NCBI GenBank assembly: GCA_014804695.1
Contig: JAAUZJ010000038.1
Span: 1-64,000 of the forward strand
DNA from: Lachnospiraceae bacterium
GTDB taxonomy: Bacteria; Bacillota; Clostridia; Lachnospirales; Lachnospiraceae
DNA length: 64,000 nt
Direction of reading: 5' to 3'
Positions 25,516 through 34,315 of this stretch are shown piece after piece; position 1 is the first letter of the stretch, and every line of letters starts with the position of its first letter. The position numbers and the translations under genes were made by a program. The notes under the pieces are model-generated. The model was not told the DNA's origin and ran no database searches. It saw only the letters and a program-made list of their open reading frames with translations.

Positions 25516-26035
25516 TAAGTTGACGATGTTTCGTGTAATACTTATACCTTTTTTTGTAGTATTTTTATTGGTTGACATAACTTCTGTAGATAATTGGATA
25601 GCACTTGCTATTTTTATAATTGCGAGCCTAACGGATTTGCTGGATGGCAAGATTGCAAGGAAGTACAATTTGGTAACTAATTTTGGCAAATTCATGGATC
25701 CTTTGGCGGATAAGCTGCTAGTCTGTTCCGCATTGGTTTGTCTGGTAGAACTTGAAAAAATTCCTGCATGGGTAGTTATAATTATTATTGCGAGAGAGTT
25801 TATTATCAGCGGTTTCAGACTGATTGCCTCAGATAACGGGGTTGTAATTGCTGCAAGCTATTATGGTAAATTTAAGACAACGTTCCAGATACTTATGATC
25901 TGTTTAATGATTGCGGATATAGAAGCTATAAGTATGCTGACGTTGGTAGTTATGTGGATAGCGGTTATTCTCACGGTAGTTTCATTGATTGATTATCTTG
26001 TTAAAAATAAGGATGTTATGAAGGATACAAAATAG
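25502..26035 (+). CDS. pgsA: CDP-diacylglycerol-glycerol-3-phosphate 3-phosphatidyltransferase
   Basis: Makes phosphatidylglycerophosphate for acidic phospholipids. Catalytic CDP-alcohol phosphotransferase motif DLLDGKIAR ... GKFMDPLADK, four to five membrane helices, 177 residues. Starts MNLPNKLTMFRV, overlapping rimO by 14 bases. Confidence 0.93.
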   Translation: MNLPNKLTMFRVILIPFFVVFLLVDITSVDNWIALAIFIIASLTDLLDGKIARKYNLVTNFGKFMDPLADKLLVCSALVCLVELEKIPAWVVIIIIAREFIISGFRLIASDNGVVIAASYYGKFKTTFQILMICLMIADIEAISMLTLVVMWIAVILTVVSLIDYLVKNKDVMKDTK

Positions 26036-26088
26036 TAAGATAAGGTGTTACCTGGTGTTTCGGCTTGTGAAAGGAAAAAGGTAGAAGG

Positions 26089-27357
26089 ATGATAGTAGAG
26101 ATTATTTCAGTTGGAACCGAAATTCTGCTTGGCAATATAGTTAATACCAATGCAGCTTATCTCGCAGAAAAGTGCGCAGCGCTTGGACTTTCCTGTTATT
26201 ATCAGGATGTGGTAGGCGATAATGAAGAGCGGTTGCTTGATGTTATTAAAATGGCGCTCTCAAGAGCGGATATACTACTGCTTTCAGGAGGTCTTGGACC
26301 TACGCAGGACGACTTAACCAAAGAGACAGCGGCTAAGGCACTTGGCAGAAACCTATATCTGCATGAACCAAGCAAAGAGATGATTACTTCCTTTTTCCAA
26401 AAAAAAGGACTTGAAATTACGGAAAATAACTGGAAACAGGCTATGATGCCGGAAGGCTGTATAGTTGTTGATAATCCTAACGGCACAGCGCCTGGGGTTA
26501 TTATAGAAGATAACGGAAAGCATGTTGTGCTTATGCCGGGGCCGCCTAATGAAATGGTTCCGATGTTTGAAAACGCGATCATGCCATACCTTAATGAACT
26601 GGAGCCTGGTATTATTTATTCCCAGACCGTAAAAATATGCGGTGTGGGAGAGAGCAAGGCGGAGTCAATGGTGGAGGACCTGATAAATGCGCAGGATAAT
26701 CCGACAATTGCAACCTATGCCAAGACCGGAGAGGTGCATCTTCGTGTGACAGCAAGGGCGGAGGGTGAAAAAGAGGCTAAGAAGTTAGTTAAGCCTGTAG
26801 TAAAGGAATTAAAAGGACGTTTTGGAAACAATATATATACAACACAGGAAGATGTTACTTTAGAAAAAGCTGTGGTAGAGCTTTTATTGGCGAATCATCT
26901 GACGGTCAGTACGGTAGAATCCTGTACAGGGGGGATGCTGGCGGCAAGGCTCATAAATGTGTCGGGTGTTTCGGAGGTGTTTAAAACCGGCTATATAACG
27001 TATTCCAATAAATCTAAGCATAAAATACTTGGAATTAAGAAGACGTTATTGGAGAAGAAGGGAGCGGTAAGTCCCGAAGTGGCAAAAGAGATGGCTAAGG
27101 GGGCAGCTCTTTTTGCTAAATCTGATGTAGCAATCGGTATAACAGGAATTGCAGGTCCTGAAGGCGGCTCTGAAGAGAAACCCGTAGGTCTTGTTTATAT
27201 TGCCTGCAGCGTATGCGGGCGCGTAGAGGTTAAGGAATATCATTTTTCGGGCAATAGGATGAAGGTCCGCGAGAGCAGTGTTTCAGCCGCATTGTCACTT
27301 ATGCGTGAGTCGATTCTTGCGTACTATAGTGAAGTGACTTTTGGAGAAAAGAAATAG
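26089..27357 (+). CDS. cinA: CinA-like protein (competence/damage-inducible; NMN deamidase domain)
   Basis: N-terminal MoaB/MogA-like domain (EIISVGTEILLGNIVNTNA, GGLGPTQDDLTKE), C-terminal PncC-type nicotinamide-nucleotide amidase domain (VSTVESCTGGMLAARL, GITGIAGPEGGSEEKPVG). Length 422, normal two-domain form. The usual neighbour recA is not adjacent: about 6.9 kb of accessory genes lie between. Confidence 0.93.
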   Translation: MIVEIISVGTEILLGNIVNTNAAYLAEKCAALGLSCYYQDVVGDNEERLLDVIKMALSRADILLLSGGLGPTQDDLTKETAAKALGRNLYLHEPSKEMITSFFQKKGLEITENNWKQAMMPEGCIVVDNPNGTAPGVIIEDNGKHVVLMPGPPNEMVPMFENAIMPYLNELEPGIIYSQTVKICGVGESKAESMVEDLINAQDNPTIATYAKTGEVHLRVTARAEGEKEAKKLVKPVVKELKGRFGNNIYTTQEDVTLEKAVVELLLANHLTVSTVESCTGGMLAARLINVSGVSEVFKTGYITYSNKSKHKILGIKKTLLEKKGAVSPEVAKEMAKGAALFAKSDVAIGITGIAGPEGGSEEKPVGLVYIACSVCGRVEVKEYHFSGNRMKVRESSVSAALSLMRESILAYYSEVTFGEKK

Positions 27358-27380
27358 TTGAATCGTAAGAGAAGAAAGGT

Positions 27381-29030
27381 ATGGTTGTTGAAATGAATGA
27401 TCAGGAACAATTAAATGTATGTCCCAGGTGTGGGGCAGTTCTTAATAGTGGTGTATGTCCAAGCTGTGGATATGAGGCTCCTAAGCAGGAAGAGCAGATT
27501 GACAGTGTAATTTATAATGCGCCGAATGTATATCAGTCGCCGGTGGAGAAGGACATATATCAGTCTCCGGGTACAGAAGTAGTACCTCGTGATACGGGCG
27601 GAAGATTTTCTGGAAATCAGACTGGGTATAGTGATTATAATAATACCCAGAATAACAGCGGATATAATGTGACACCGTATCAGAGTGGAAATAATAGTTA
27701 TGTCTATGGCAATCCATACCAAAACGCAGGAAATATGTATGGAGAGAGCGGGAACCCATATCAGAACGCTGGTAATACTTATCGCGAAAGTGTAAATCCA
27801 TACCATAATACAGGCAATATATATGGTGGAAGCAACAATCCATATCAGAACACAGGAAATATGTATGGAAACAGCAATCCATATCAAAATACCGGAAATA
27901 CATATGGAAACGGCCAGTTTTCCAACAACACAAATACATATGGCGGCTCGCAATTTTCTAACGCCGGAAATAATTATGGTAAAAATCCATATCAGGGTAA
28001 TAATGTATATGGCGGAAATCCTTATGCGTATGATTATGGATATAATAATCCGTATAGTCCGTATGCAGCGCCTCAGAAAAAGAAATATACAGGCTTGATC
28101 ATAGGCATTATTGTTACAGTGGTTGTCCTTTTCTTTATAGCTCTTTTTGCATTATTTTACAATGCATTTAATAATATTGCGGAAAAAGAAAATGATAACA
28201 ACCGTTATGATTCGTATTATGATGATTACTATTATAATTATGATGATGATTACTATTATAATTATGATGATGATTTTTACGGTTATGACCCTGATTATGG
28301 CTATGATTATTATCCGGATTACGGCTATGGTTATGATTATGACTATGACTACGACTACGATTATGACTTTGATGATGACCATGATTATGATGCAGATGAG
28401 TATTATACGCTTCATAACGATGATAAGAAGGGATTGGACTATACAATTGACTGGGAATATTATGACCATGAGACAGATAATGACAATGTGGCAATCTCAG
28501 TTAAGTATCCGGTAATTGTAGGAGATAAAATTCCTAATATTGATAAATTGAATGAGACTATTGCGGATGAAGTTACAGTCATTACAAAGTATTATGAGGA
28601 AGACTACTCAAAGTATATGCTTGATGAAGATAATTACTTTATAGCTACTTCTGAAGGATATATAACCTATATGGGTGAGGACGTCCTGAGTATCGCTTTT
28701 TCAGAATATATTTATTCAGATTATTATTATGCCGCTACTTTATACTGCATCAATATTGATATGAAGGATGGTGTTGTTATGAGCAATACCGGCATCATTG
28801 ATGTTAACGATGACTTTTCTGTTGATTTCAGAAAAAGGAGCGATAAGCAGAACGGTACAATTGAAGGACTTACATTGATGACCGATCAGGAAATTACCAA
28901 ATACCTGACTTCTGAGGATAATCTGATCATTTTCTATACGCCTCAGGGACTGGAAGTAGGTTTTAACTATGACGATGGCTGGGTGACCGTTACTTACAAA
29001 GATTACGAAGATTTTTTGAAAATATTCTAA
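27381..29030 (+). CDS. Membrane protein with zinc ribbon, Asn/Tyr/Gly repeats, Tyr/Asp tract and RsiV-like C-terminal domain
   Basis: Domains in order: zinc ribbon CPRCGAVLNSGVCPSCGYE (residues about 14-32); a Gln/Asn/Gly/Tyr-rich region (50-230) with five tandem 13-14-residue units NPYQNxGNxYG; one membrane helix (about 236-262); an extreme Tyr/Asp low-complexity stretch (about 272-345, runs of DY); a C-terminal domain (350-549) resembling RsiV/DUF3298. The order implies a cytosolic zinc ribbon and repeats, with the acidic tract and sensor-like domain outside. Function unknown. ATG 27381 is used, but ATG 27393 is also possible because the ribosome site AAAGGT abuts 27381. It lies in the accessory block between cinA and recA. 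Confidence 0.7.
   Translation: MVVEMNDQEQLNVCPRCGAVLNSGVCPSCGYEAPKQEEQIDSVIYNAPNVYQSPVEKDIYQSPGTEVVPRDTGGRFSGNQTGYSDYNNTQNNSGYNVTPYQSGNNSYVYGNPYQNAGNMYGESGNPYQNAGNTYRESVNPYHNTGNIYGGSNNPYQNTGNMYGNSNPYQNTGNTYGNGQFSNNTNTYGGSQFSNAGNNYGKNPYQGNNVYGGNPYAYDYGYNNPYSPYAAPQKKKYTGLIIGIIVTVVVLFFIALFALFYNAFNNIAEKENDNNRYDSYYDDYYYNYDDDYYYNYDDDFYGYDPDYGYDYYPDYGYGYDYDYDYDYDYDFDDDHDYDADEYYTLHNDDKKGLDYTIDWEYYDHETDNDNVAISVKYPVIVGDKIPNIDKLNETIADEVTVITKYYEEDYSKYMLDEDNYFIATSEGYITYMGEDVLSIAFSEYIYSDYYYAATLYCINIDMKDGVVMSNTGIIDVNDDFSVDFRKRSDKQNGTIEGLTLMTDQEITKYLTSEDNLIIFYTPQGLEVGFNYDDGWVTVTYKDYEDFLKIF
27711..27917 (+). repeat. Five in-frame 39-42-bp tandem repeats
   Basis: Units at 27711, 27753, 27795, 27837 and 27876 encode NPYQNAGNMYGESG-like peptides; unit four is one codon shorter. 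The DNA units have diverged at third positions and some first positions, so the repeat is maintained at protein level. Degenerate copies (NPYQGNNVYGGNPYAYDY) continue downstream. Confidence 0.85.
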
Positions 29031-29074
29031 ATTAATGTCTTTTTATGAATGTTTAAATAAAGAGGATATTATAA

Positions 29075-29347
29075 ATGGAAAAGGAAAAAAGGTTAACGGT
29101 TGTTATAATAATCCTGGTTTGGGCAGTTGGTTTGGCGTGCGCTATATTTTATGTGAATAATAAATATAGTTATAAAGTACCAATTAATCACTTTATGGAT
29201 GCACTAAATAATAAAGATATTTCAGAAATGCAAAAAGCATTTCATGAATAAACTGTAAAAGGAAAAGATCACGAGGAAAAAGACAATGCTGGATTTATAG
29301 TAGTAAAAATTAATAACAAATGGTATTTTTTGCATAACCAAATATAA
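29075..29347 (+). pseudogene. Small membrane-anchored protein gene broken by an in-frame stop
   Basis: ATG 29075 opens MEKEKRLTVVIIILVWAVGL, a basic start plus one membrane helix, then KVPINHFMDALNNKDISEMQKAFHE and a TAA at 29249-29251. The same frame continues without interruption to 29347 and encodes KDHEEKDNAGFIVVKINNKWYF, which looks like the beta-strand end of DUF4878/DUF5105-type lipoprotein domains. The part between is shorter than such domains normally are, so an internal deletion plus a stop is likely. Upstream GAGGATATT is a usable ribosome site. Alternatively only the 58-residue first part is made. Confidence 0.55.
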
Positions 29348-29411
29348 TGTTCAGTTTTTTATATAAATTATTAAGTTATATTGCACCACAACCTTTTTTA
29401 TTTTTAAGAAT

Positions 29412-29471
29412 AAGACTACTGTATAAATTGTATAATTTGTTTATGTGATTTATACCGTAGTCTTTTTTATT
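29412..29471 (+). terminator. Terminator-like hairpin just ahead of the ABC exporter
   Basis: Arms AAGACTACTGTATAAA (29412-29427) and TTTATACCGTAGTCTT (29449-29464), one mismatch, then six T. The exporter's start codon is only 22 bases beyond, so a separate promoter cannot fit after it. TATAAT at 29431-29436 lies in the loop, so transcription may start inside the hairpin, or the hairpin attenuates read-through. Confidence 0.65.
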
Positions 29472-29492
29472 CAAAGGAGCGGGAATATTATT

Positions 29493-30197
29493 ATGGGTTC
29501 ATTTGTAGAGTTTAAGAATGTCAGTAAAACATATCATATGGGAGAGGTGGACATTCAGGCACTGACGGACGTTAATTTCACAATTGAAAAAGGAGAATTC
29601 TGCGTGATAGTAGGTGCCTCCGGTGCCGGTAAAACGACAATTCTGAATATTCTTGGCGGAATGGACAGTTTATCAAGTGGACAGGTACTGCTGGACGGGG
29701 TGGACATTTCGTCCTATAACAGTAAGAAACTGACCGCATACAGACGGTTTGAGATTGGTTTTGTGTTTCAATTCTATAATTTGGTTCAGAATCTGACAGC
29801 TTTGGAAAATGTGGAGCTTGCCGCACAGATTTGCAAGGAGCCGCTGGACGCAAAGACTGTCCTTCAAATGGTCGGTTTAAGGGATCGTGCCGATAACTTT
29901 CCGGCGCAGTTGTCCGGTGGAGAGCAGCAGAGAGTTGCAATCGCAAGGGCGCTTGCAAAGAACCCGAAGCTTCTGCTCTGCGATGAACCGACAGGTGCAC
30001 TTGACTATAATACGGGAAAAGCTGTTTTGAAGCTGCTGCAGGATACCTGCAGACAGGAGAAGATGACTGTTGTAGTCATTACGCATAATCAGGCATTGAC
30101 AGCGATGGCGGATAGGATTATTACTGTGAAAAACGGCACGGTCCGGAAGATGGAGTTAAATGAACATATCGTGCCGATAGAAGAGATAGAGTGGTAA
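29493..30197 (+). CDS. ABC transporter ATP-binding protein (MacB/LolD-type)
   Basis: ATPase of an FtsX-type (MacB-like) exporter. Walker [11 protein letters not shown]-loop [20 protein letters not shown] (typical of the LolD/MacB class), signature [15 protein letters not shown], Walker [14 protein letters not shown]-loop VITHN. About 234 residues. ATG 29493 follows AAAGGAGC; an upstream in-frame GTG at 29445 lies in a hairpin and is rejected. The partner permease begins 18 bases after the stop. Confidence 0.93.
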   Translation: MGSFVEFKNVSKTYHMGEVDIQALTDVNFTIEKGEFCVIVGASGAGKTTILNILGGMDSLSSGQVLLDGVDISSYNSKKLTAYRRFEIGFVFQFYNLVQNLTALENVELAAQICKEPLDAKTVLQMVGLRDRADNFPAQLSGGEQQRVAIARALAKNPKLLLCDEPTGALDYNTGKAVLKLLQDTCRQEKMTVVVITHNQALTAMADRIITVKNGTVRKMELNEHIVPIEEIEW

Positions 30198-30215
30198 AGT
30201 GTGGGAGTTGAATGA

Positions 30216-33200
30216 ATGGGTAGTACATTAATAAAAACTACACTCAGGGAAATCAAAGGGAGCATGGGGCGTTATCTGGCGATTTTGGCAATTGTAATGC
30301 TTGGAGTGGGTTTTTTTGCAGGGTTGACTATAACGAAACCGGCGATGATCGAAACGGAAAATGATTACCTTCTGGAACAGAATTTCTTTGATTTCAGGCT
30401 GTTGTCTACAATCGGTTTTACACAGAAAGATGTGGATAAATTGGCGGCAATGGAAGAAGTTGCGGATGCAGAAGGCACGCTCTGCGTGGATGCGCTGTGT
30501 GCCGTAGACGGTGGAAACGAATCGGTCTTTAAAGTTTTGGCGGTGCCAGATCAGATTAATCAGCTTGTAGTTACGGCAGGAAGGCTGCCGGAGCATGCCG
30601 ATGAATGTGTTTTGGATGCAGGTCAGTACACAGAGAGCGCCATAGGTTCCCAGGTGAGTGTTACCGATACAAATGAGGAAGATACCTTGGAAATGTTTGC
30701 AAACCGTACTTATACGGTGGTAGGAATTGTGCAGTCTCCCTGTTATATTAATTTTGAAAGGGGAACTGCCTCTATCGGCGACGGTAAAATAACTGCATTT
30801 GTCTGTGTACTGAAGGATGCCTTTGACTGTGATTATCTGACGGATATTTATCTGACAATGAAAGAAAAGTATGATGTATACTCGGACGAATATGAAGATT
30901 ATATAGATTTGATTCAGGATGGCATGGAAGATAAGGCGGAGGAACTTGTACAGGTAAGATATGAAGAGCTGGTTTTGGAAGCGCAGGATAAAATTGAGGA
31001 TGCGCAGAAAGAGCTGAACGATAAGAAGGCGGAAGCAGAGGAAGAGTTAGATAAGGCAGCTAAGGAAATTGCGGACGGCGAGCAGGAAATCGCAGATGGC
31101 GAGCAGGAGCTTATAGACGGTGAAAAGGAGATAGCCGATTATGAGCGGGAAGTTGCAGACGGAGAAGAGAAAATACGCGACGGCGAGCGGGAAATCCCGG
31201 ATAAAGAGCAGGAAATTGCGGATGCTGATGAGGAAATTGCTTTGCATGTATGGGAGATTTTTTCGGGGGAACAGGAAATCGCACATGGGTGGTATCTGCT
31301 GGAACAGGCAAAAGAGCAGTTAACCGAGAAGGAAAATGAATTATCAGAATACGAAGACAAGTTGAGTCAAGGTGAAAAAGAATTATCGAAAAAACAGGCA
31401 GAATTAGACGAAAAAGAATCTGAATTAAATAAGAACGAAGAAGAACTAAACGCAAAGGAAGCGGAACTTAATATGCAGGAGGCGGCGTTGGCAACGCAGG
31501 AAGCAGAACTGGCGGCACGAGAGGCAGAGCTGATGGCACAGGAGACAGAGCTGATAAAGAGTGAGGCGGAGCTGGATGCAATGAAAGATTTGATTCCGGC
31601 GTCGGACTATGAGGCAAAAAAGCGGCAGATAGAGGAAGCTAAAACACAGATTCAAGTCGGAAAAGCACAACTTCAGGCAGGAAAAGAACAGCTCCAGGCA
31701 GCAAAAGCACAAATACAGGCAGGGAAAGAGCAGATACGGCAGGGAAAAGAACAAATACAGGAAGGAAAGGCACAGATTCAGGCAGGAAAAGAGCAGCTTC
31801 AGGCGGCAATGCGTCAGTTGCAGGAAGGAAAACAACAGATAAAGGATGGAAAAGCTCAGATACAGGAAGGTAAAGATGAAATTGCTGCCCAGGAAAGGTT
31901 TCTGAAAAAAAGTGAGGAGGAGCTTGTCTCCGCTAAATCAGAAGTAACGAATGCAAGAAAGGAACTGGAAGAGGGACGTGCAAAGCTTGAGAACGGCAAA
32001 AAAGAACTTGCCGATTCTAAGGAAGAGCTTGCCAAAGCCAAAAAGGAACTTGCTGATGCAAGGATAGAATTGGAAGACGGCAGGAGTGATATTGCAGACG
32101 GAAAAGCAGAGCTTGCCGACGCTAAAAATAAGTATGAGGAAGCAAGAGCGGATTTTGAAGTGGAGGTAGCAGATGCGCAGGATAAAATTGATGACGCACG
32201 GGAAGAACTTGCGCAGCTGGAAGAACCGGATCAGTATGTGTTGACCAGAAATTCCAATATCGGCTATGTTTGTTATGATAGCGATGCCAGTATTGTAGCG
32301 GCAATTGCGAATGTGTTCCCGGTATTTTTCTTTCTGGTAGCAGCGCTGATATGTATGACCACGATGAATAGGATGGTGGAGGAGCAAAGAACTCAGATTG
32401 GTGTGCTGAAAGCCCTTGGTTACGGAAACGGCGCGATTATGGGCAAGTTTTTATTCTATGCCGGAAGTTCGGCGCTCGTCGGTGCAACTCTCGGATGTCT
32501 GATTGGTATGTGGCTGTTTCCGAAGGTAATATGGGAAGGATATGCCATTATGTATAATATGGGAGAAATAGAATATGTTTTCGATTTCCGGCTTGCACTG
32601 CTGTCACTGGCAGCTGCGCTTCTTTGTTCCGTCGGCGCAGCGTATTTGTCGTGCCGTTATGAATTATACAGTGCGCCCGCAAATCTGATCCGTCCGAAGG
32701 CACCAAAGTCCGGCAAGCGGATTTTTTTGGAAAAGATTACGTTTCTATGGAGCCGGATGAAGTTTTTGCATAAGGTTTCTGCGCGGAATATTATAAGATA
32801 CAAGAAGCGTTTTTTCATGATGATACTTGGTATCAGCGGATGTACGGCGCTGTTATTGACAGGATTTGGCATTAAGGATTCCGTTACGAATATAGCGGAT
32901 ATGCAATATGAAAGGGTACAGATATATGATATCGGTATCAGCTTTACAGAAGATCAAAGTGATGCGGATATGGATAAACTGACACAAGACACCCAGGATA
33001 TTATTGCAGATATCGCCTGTCGGTACGAGGAAATGGTGGATATGGATTTTGGGGGAAAGACCAAATCGGTGTATCTGGAAATTCCGGAGAGTGTAGAGGA
33101 ATTTGACGCCTTTTTCAATTTGCATACGGAGTCGGGTGTGGAAATTGCCTATCCGAAAGCAGGTGAGGCGGTATTGACGGCAAAAATTGCGGAAAACATG

Positions 33201-33890
33201 GGAATTAAAGTCGGTGATGAAGTTGTTTTGAGAGACAATGATATGAATCAGTTGACGGTAGTTGTTTCCGCCCTTTGCGAAAATTTTGTTTATAATTATA
33301 TTTATCTGAATAGGGAAACTTACGAGAATCAGCTTGGTATAGAACCGGAATATAAGAGCGCTTGTGCAAACGTCATAGAAGGTGTGGATGTGCATGAGGC
33401 GGCAGCAGCCATTGCCGATAGGAAAAACGTGCTTGCAGTTTCTGTAACGGAGGATATGCGCTCAAGAATTGCAAACATGATGGAAAGTATGGATTATATC
33501 GTTCTTTTGATCATTGCCTGTGCGGGAAGCCTTGCCTTTATCGTACTCTATAATCTTACCAATATTAATATTACCGAGCGTATTCGTGAGATAGCGACCA
33601 TTAAAGTGCTGGGCTTCTATGCTAAAGAAACGGCGGACTACGTTTTCAGGGAAAACATGGTATTAACAGGTTTGGGCGCCGGAGTCGGGCTGTTGCTTGG
33701 AAAATGGCTGCATTGGTTTGTTATGTATCATATCAATATTGATATGCTTTCCTTCAAGACACTCATCCGTCCGGTCAGCTATATATGGAGTCTGCTCCTT
33801 ACCTTCTGCTTTGCTGTATTCGTGGATGTGGTGATGTATCGGAAGCTTGATAAAATTAATATGGCGGAATCACTTAAGTCTATTGAGTAG
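30216..33890 (+). CDS. FtsX-like ABC permease with giant coiled-coil extracytoplasmic domain
   Basis: 1224 residues. N-terminal helix LAILAIVMLGVGFFAGLTI, an outside domain to about 240, a continuous Glu/Lys/Gln/Ala coiled coil from about 250 to 668, then two FtsX blocks (helices near 700-830 and 1080-1215). The coiled coil includes a repeat array built on GKEQLQAAKAQIQAGKEQI-like heptads near residues 475-560 and several IADGEQEI units near 285-325. Such MacB-like exporters with coiled-coil inserts are common in Lachnospiraceae; the substrate is unknown. Operon with the preceding ATPase. Confidence 0.88.
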   Translation: MGSTLIKTTLREIKGSMGRYLAILAIVMLGVGFFAGLTITKPAMIETENDYLLEQNFFDFRLLSTIGFTQKDVDKLAAMEEVADAEGTLCVDALCAVDGGNESVFKVLAVPDQINQLVVTAGRLPEHADECVLDAGQYTESAIGSQVSVTDTNEEDTLEMFANRTYTVVGIVQSPCYINFERGTASIGDGKITAFVCVLKDAFDCDYLTDIYLTMKEKYDVYSDEYEDYIDLIQDGMEDKAEELVQVRYEELVLEAQDKIEDAQKELNDKKAEAEEELDKAAKEIADGEQEIADGEQELIDGEKEIADYEREVADGEEKIRDGEREIPDKEQEIADADEEIALHVWEIFSGEQEIAHGWYLLEQAKEQLTEKENELSEYEDKLSQGEKELSKKQAELDEKESELNKNEEELNAKEAELNMQEAALATQEAELAAREAELMAQETELIKSEAELDAMKDLIPASDYEAKKRQIEEAKTQIQVGKAQLQAGKEQLQAAKAQIQAGKEQIRQGKEQIQEGKAQIQAGKEQLQAAMRQLQEGKQQIKDGKAQIQEGKDEIAAQERFLKKSEEELVSAKSEVTNARKELEEGRAKLENGKKELADSKEELAKAKKELADARIELEDGRSDIADGKAELADAKNKYEEARADFEVEVADAQDKIDDAREELAQLEEPDQYVLTRNSNIGYVCYDSDASIVAAIANVFPVFFFLVAALICMTTMNRMVEEQRTQIGVLKALGYGNGAIMGKFLFYAGSSALVGATLGCLIGMWLFPKVIWEGYAIMYNMGEIEYVFDFRLALLSLAAALLCSVGAAYLSCRYELYSAPANLIRPKAPKSGKRIFLEKITFLWSRMKFLHKVSARNIIRYKKRFFMMILGISGCTALLLTGFGIKDSVTNIADMQYERVQIYDIGISFTEDQSDADMDKLTQDTQDIIADIACRYEEMVDMDFGGKTKSVYLEIPESVEEFDAFFNLHTESGVEIAYPKAGEAVLTAKIAENMGIKVGDEVVLRDNDMNQLTVVVSALCENFVYNYIYLNRETYENQLGIEPEYKSACANVIEGVDVHEAAAAIADRKNVLAVSVTEDMRSRIANMMESMDYIVLLIIACAGSLAFIVLYNLTNINITERIREIATIKVLGFYAKETADYVFRENMVLTGLGAGVGLLLGKWLHWFVMYHINIDMLSFKTLIRPVSYIWSLLLTFCFAVFVDVVMYRKLDKINMAESLKSIE

Positions 33891-34233
33891 GGCAAAGGGC
33901 CGGGTAGATGCGGCTGTCTTTGTAGATATGAAAAGATAAATAAAATACTTGCCCTAAATGGCAATATATGATAAATTAAGCATATCAAAAGGAAAGTCCG
34001 CAGCTATTCTTATTTGTTATGATAGAAAGTTTTCAAAACGTATCTTGTCATATATTCAAATCCGGCAGCCCGCCGCGAATTCGACGCAAAAATCCATAGA
34101 TTATTTATAATATGAAAAAATTATACGAATATGAAAAATTTTATACGGATCTGTATAAAATTTATGCGAAACCGCATAAAGGGTTGTTTATTGGACTTAT
34201 AAAATGATAAGATGGCAGTATAAAAATTAAGTG
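33891..34233 (+). other. Intergenic region between the ABC permease and recA
   Basis: 343 bases without a gene. A weak hairpin lies just behind the permease (CAAAG ... CTTTG, about 33893-33925). Two further perfect 8-bp hairpins lie at 34139-34160 (TTTTATAC/GTATAAAA) and 34161-34180 (TTTATGCG/CGCATAAA). No U-run follows them. Nothing else recognised before the recA promoter. Confidence 0.6.
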
Positions 34234-34282
34234 TTGACAAAATCGAACATTTGTTTTATTCTAATATTCAGAACAAATGTTC
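34234..34282 (+). promoter_or_regulatory. recA promoter with two SOS (LexA) boxes
   Basis: TTGACA (34234-34239), 17-base spacer, TATTCT (34257-34262). A LexA-type box GAACATTTGTTT (34245-34256, one mismatch from GAAC-N4-GTTC) fills the spacer, and a perfect box GAACAAATGTTC (34271-34282) sits at the start of transcription. Both fit the Gram-positive consensus. LexA repression of recA is the expected result. Confidence 0.9.
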
Positions 34283-34315
34283 TCACAGGTTATGGAAAGG
34301 ACATGGTTATTAATT

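Noticed and set aside
27711-27917. CRISPR-like array of regularly spaced repeats
   Set aside because: Units are directly tandem, in frame, drift at third codon positions and lie inside a long coding frame; no spacers and no cas genes.
28152-28515. Open frames opposite or beside the Tyr/Asp tract
   Set aside because: Low-complexity shadows (Ile/Met-rich or His/Asn-rich) of the GAT/TAT repeats in the real gene.
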